Assembly (NCBI GenBank): GCA_037576195.1
Contig: CM075103.1
Location: 34,556,723 to 34,620,722, forward strand
DNA: 64,000 nt
Direction of reading: 5' to 3'
Source: Phytoseiulus persimilis
Taxonomy: Eukaryota; Arthropoda; Arachnida; Mesostigmata; Phytoseiidae
Part shown: piece by piece, positions 61,399 through 64,000 of the stretch
How positions within the stretch are numbered: position 1 is the stretch's first letter
Layout: the number at the start of each line of letters is the position of its first letter
Notes under the pieces: generated by a model
The model's input: the letters and a program-made list of their open reading frames with translations, nothing else
What the model was told of the DNA's origin: nothing
The model's database searches: none
Position numbers and translations under genes: made by a program

Positions 61399-62169
61399 TC
61401 ACACGAATACTCCATCTCCACGATGCTCTCTGAGTGAGGTGCCTCTGAGGCAGGAATCCCTGGACTCTTCACTGGAACCGAATGTCAGAGGTCGCTTCCG
61501 GATGACAGCTCGCAGTGACGGCAGTTCGCTGAGTTGCAAGTTCTGAACTTTCGAGCGCTCTGAACGCATCCCGCCGATTAGTGCCCGAACGAGATCTATC
61601 CGACGAGACTGATCTCACTGGATGATTTGAATGATGGGCGAATTCGAGCTGCGGCATCAGGGGAGAGTTCAACGGCAAAGCAGTACTGGCGCCATTCAGA
61701 CGAAACATCGAAGCACACTTTTGGATTCAATTTTTGTAACTCCTCGTGGGCCTTCCTGTACGGGTCTCCCACTACCGCACTACCGCGCTCACCGAGCACG
61801 TTCTTCTTGACAGGTTCCTGGATTCTACCTTCGGCAGGGAAATCAGCTCCCCGAGACCATTGGACGCAGAAGAGATGGGTTGGTCGGGATCCTGAGCATT
61901 TGACAAGTCTGAGAGTCGTATCGCTTGGATTGATTCGCAAGGCACACGCCGTGTCGGGAGCGAGAGCTCACACTCTTGCGGTCTTGGGGGGGGGGGGGGG
62001 AGAAAACGTTCAACAATACGCAGCCATCAGAGAGAACCATTTTCTCGCCGAACTCAGCTTTCAAACTCACTGGAAATCGATCAGCAATTGAAGCTGACCA
62101 ATCGCCAGCCTCCGATTCGCTTGCGGTCGCTCTTGCAACGTCACTGAACGCAGCTCCATCTAACTCCAT
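61399..62169 (-). CDS. Possible small four-exon gene, unrecognised
   Basis: Four minus-strand exons all join in phase 0: 62169-62071 (ATG; MELDGAAFSDVARATASESE; donor GTGAGT), 61891-61793 (acceptor ATGCTCAG; DPDQPISSASNGLGELISL; donor GTGAGC), 61648-61619 (acceptor GCCGCAG; LEFAHHSNHP; donor GTGAGA) and 61542-61399 (LQLSELPSLRAVIRKRPL, then a Ser/Arg-rich tail and stop). The product would be about 123 residues, soluble and Ser/Arg-rich, with no signal peptide. The good splice sites and consistent phase argue for reality; the lack of any family motif argues for caution. A competing open frame in the same region (GDPYRKAHEELQKLNP near 61740-61790) would then be intronic. Confidence 0.33.
61986..62000 (+). 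repeat. Poly-G run (15)
   Basis: Fifteen consecutive G residues. Shorter G-rich runs lie at about 17691-17700 and 58930-58944. Runs of this kind are prone to length errors in sequencing and can form G-quadruplexes. Confidence 0.9.
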
Positions 62170-62681
62170 CTAACTCTGACGAAAGCGTTTCTTGGTTGGG
62201 AACGAGAATCCAGTATCTGTCGACGGGAGCCCTCTAACTTCAGAGGGCCTTCAACCTTTCCTGAAGATTCCTCGTTTTGGGGATTCGCTGTTGGAGGAAT
62301 GCCCAGAGAAGCACAGGGGAGCGAGCATTTGGAACCCGTGCCCCCACCGAAAATTGTCCAATAGGCATACGAAGTGCGAACGGTTCCAATCGGACACTGT
62401 GAACGAGGATCCAATTGGTTTCGCCCCGTTCGTCCCCACTCTGAAGCCTCGAGTGAACCCCGCCCACACGATTTTCCACTAATTGAGTGATCGCGAACAT
62501 CTGGCCCGGGAGCCAGATCCGCGCAACCAATCACCAGGGAGGACTACCTCTCGGACGCATGCAGAACTGCATTCTGTCCATCTCTCAGCAAAGGATAGAC
62601 TTCAGTTAGCCATAATATTCTAAAAGGAAGACAGGCGATCGCAGAATACCGCCAAGTGTATTCGACATTCAATTTCCATCT
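62170..62681. other. 3' flank of RpS15, no recognised gene
   Basis: This holds the RpS15 3' UTR on the minus strand and any promoter of the possible gene to the left. Open frames are short and overlap on both strands. Confidence 0.4.
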
Positions 62682-63436
<755 letters not shown>

Positions 63437-63853
63437 GATTGCAAGCTTCTTCGGGTAAAAACCTCCGCAGGTTTGGATTCAACAACCGCACCGAGCAGCG
63501 GCCACGAGGGAAAAGGAAGCCGAAACGGAAACAGCGGTCGCCATCTTCTTTGTTGTGCTGTTCGCAACAGGCGATAGTTGCCTGGGCTCATATCCTTGAA
63601 AAAAGGCTCTTCGCGGATCCACAAAGCCATTTCTCTATGTAATATTCGTCATCGCGCTTTGTCAGGTCAAATGACATAGACTTGCGGGAACTCGACGCGC
63701 ATCCAATTTTCTGAGGGCTCTCGAGAGGCAAGTCACGTAGGTTGGGCGCCGGCGGCCGATTCGGCGCCAAGATTCAAACTGTAGTTTCTCACGTGCGGCT
63801 GAGCTTCCGAGATCGAACGAATACTCAAAAGGTTCGTTCGAAGATCTTCAACC
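63437..63853. promoter_or_regulatory. Shared divergent promoter region of RpS15 and IMP3
   Basis: Only 417 bases separate the two start codons. On the RpS15 strand a pyrimidine stretch (CTTCCTTTTCCCTCG, near 63510) resembles the 5' TOP start of ribosomal protein mRNAs and may mark its transcription start. No TATA box stands out. A bidirectional promoter coordinating two small-subunit genes is an inference from layout. Confidence 0.5.
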
Positions 63854-63989
63854 ATGGTTCGTAAACTGAAATTCCATGAGCAGAAGTTGCTCAAAAAGTT
63901 GATTTCATCAACTGGGAAGTGGACAACAATCTGCACGAAGTGAAGATCATGAAAAAGTATTTTGTGCAAAAAAGAGAAGATTACACCGC
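63854..63989 (+). CDS. IMP3: U3 snoRNP protein IMP3, first coding exon (runs past the window), one frameshift
   Basis: IMP3 is an S4-like protein of the small-subunit processome that helps U3 snoRNA pair with pre-rRNA in the nucleolus. The exon begins MVRKLKFHEQKLLKK, the hallmark IMP3 start. After a one-base slip in the A run at 63893-63897 it continues VDFINWEV, NLHEVKIMKKYF and KREDYT, ending at a GTGAGT donor after 63989 in phase 2. One missing A restores the frame. The rest of the gene, including the S4 RNA-binding domain, lies beyond the window. The start codon is 417 bases from that of RpS15 on the other strand. Confidence 0.92.
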
Positions 63990-64000
63990 GTGAGTATTAG

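Overview
The window looks like nuclear DNA of an arthropod, most likely an acarine (mite or tick). The evidence is spliced genes with GT-AG introns, an egghead-type glycolipid mannosyltransferase (an arthropod/nematode enzyme), a sulfotransferase of the type expanded in ticks and mites, near-balanced base composition and several decayed DNA transposons. The acarine placement is inference from protein style; no database was searched. Introns carry many chance open frames, so only genes whose splice sites and reading phases fit together, or that show clear family motifs, are called with confidence.

Layout. 1-7.9 kb: no recognisable gene, apart from a pyrimidine tract and a weak candidate first exon. 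7.9-13.9 kb (+): eight phase-matched exons of a single-pass membrane protein with a fibronectin III domain and laminin-type EGF modules; its signal-peptide exon was not found. 20.1-20.7 kb (-): two phase-matched exons of an unrecognised two-helix membrane protein. 21.9-26.0 kb (-): a complete six-exon cytosolic sulfotransferase whose second intron holds a 1.2 kb inverted repeat. 26-43.4 kb: no confident gene. 43.4-45.2 kb (+): egghead, complete, three exons. 45.7-47.3 kb (-): MED19, complete, four exons, tail-to-tail with egghead.

48.3-54.4 kb is repeat-rich: a TIR element carrying a minisatellite, a decayed Tc1/mariner transposase, an AACCGCGGTT cluster, possible chemoreceptor fragments and a second minisatellite array. 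56.5-58.6 kb (+): PEX5, the peroxisomal import receptor, recognisable end to end but broken by four one-base frameshifts; a third minisatellite array follows. 60.6-61.0 kb (-): a small secreted glycine-rich peptide. 61.4-62.2 kb (-): a possible unrecognised gene. 62.7-63.4 kb (-): ribosomal protein RpS15. 63.85 kb to the edge (+): IMP3 of the U3 snoRNP, divergent from RpS15.

The genes form no pathway, although RpS15 and IMP3 both serve the small ribosomal subunit and share an intergenic region. PEX5, the secreted peptide, RpS15 and IMP3 all carry single-base frameshifts, while the egghead, MED19, sulfotransferase and FN3-EGF genes carry none. Because RpS15 and IMP3 are normally essential, base-calling or assembly indels at the right-hand end are the likeliest explanation. 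I found no CRISPR array, operon, canonical tRNA or rRNA gene, and no clear undescribed system. The most unusual items are the FN3/laminin-EGF receptor, the composite TIR element and the minisatellite family shared by three loci.
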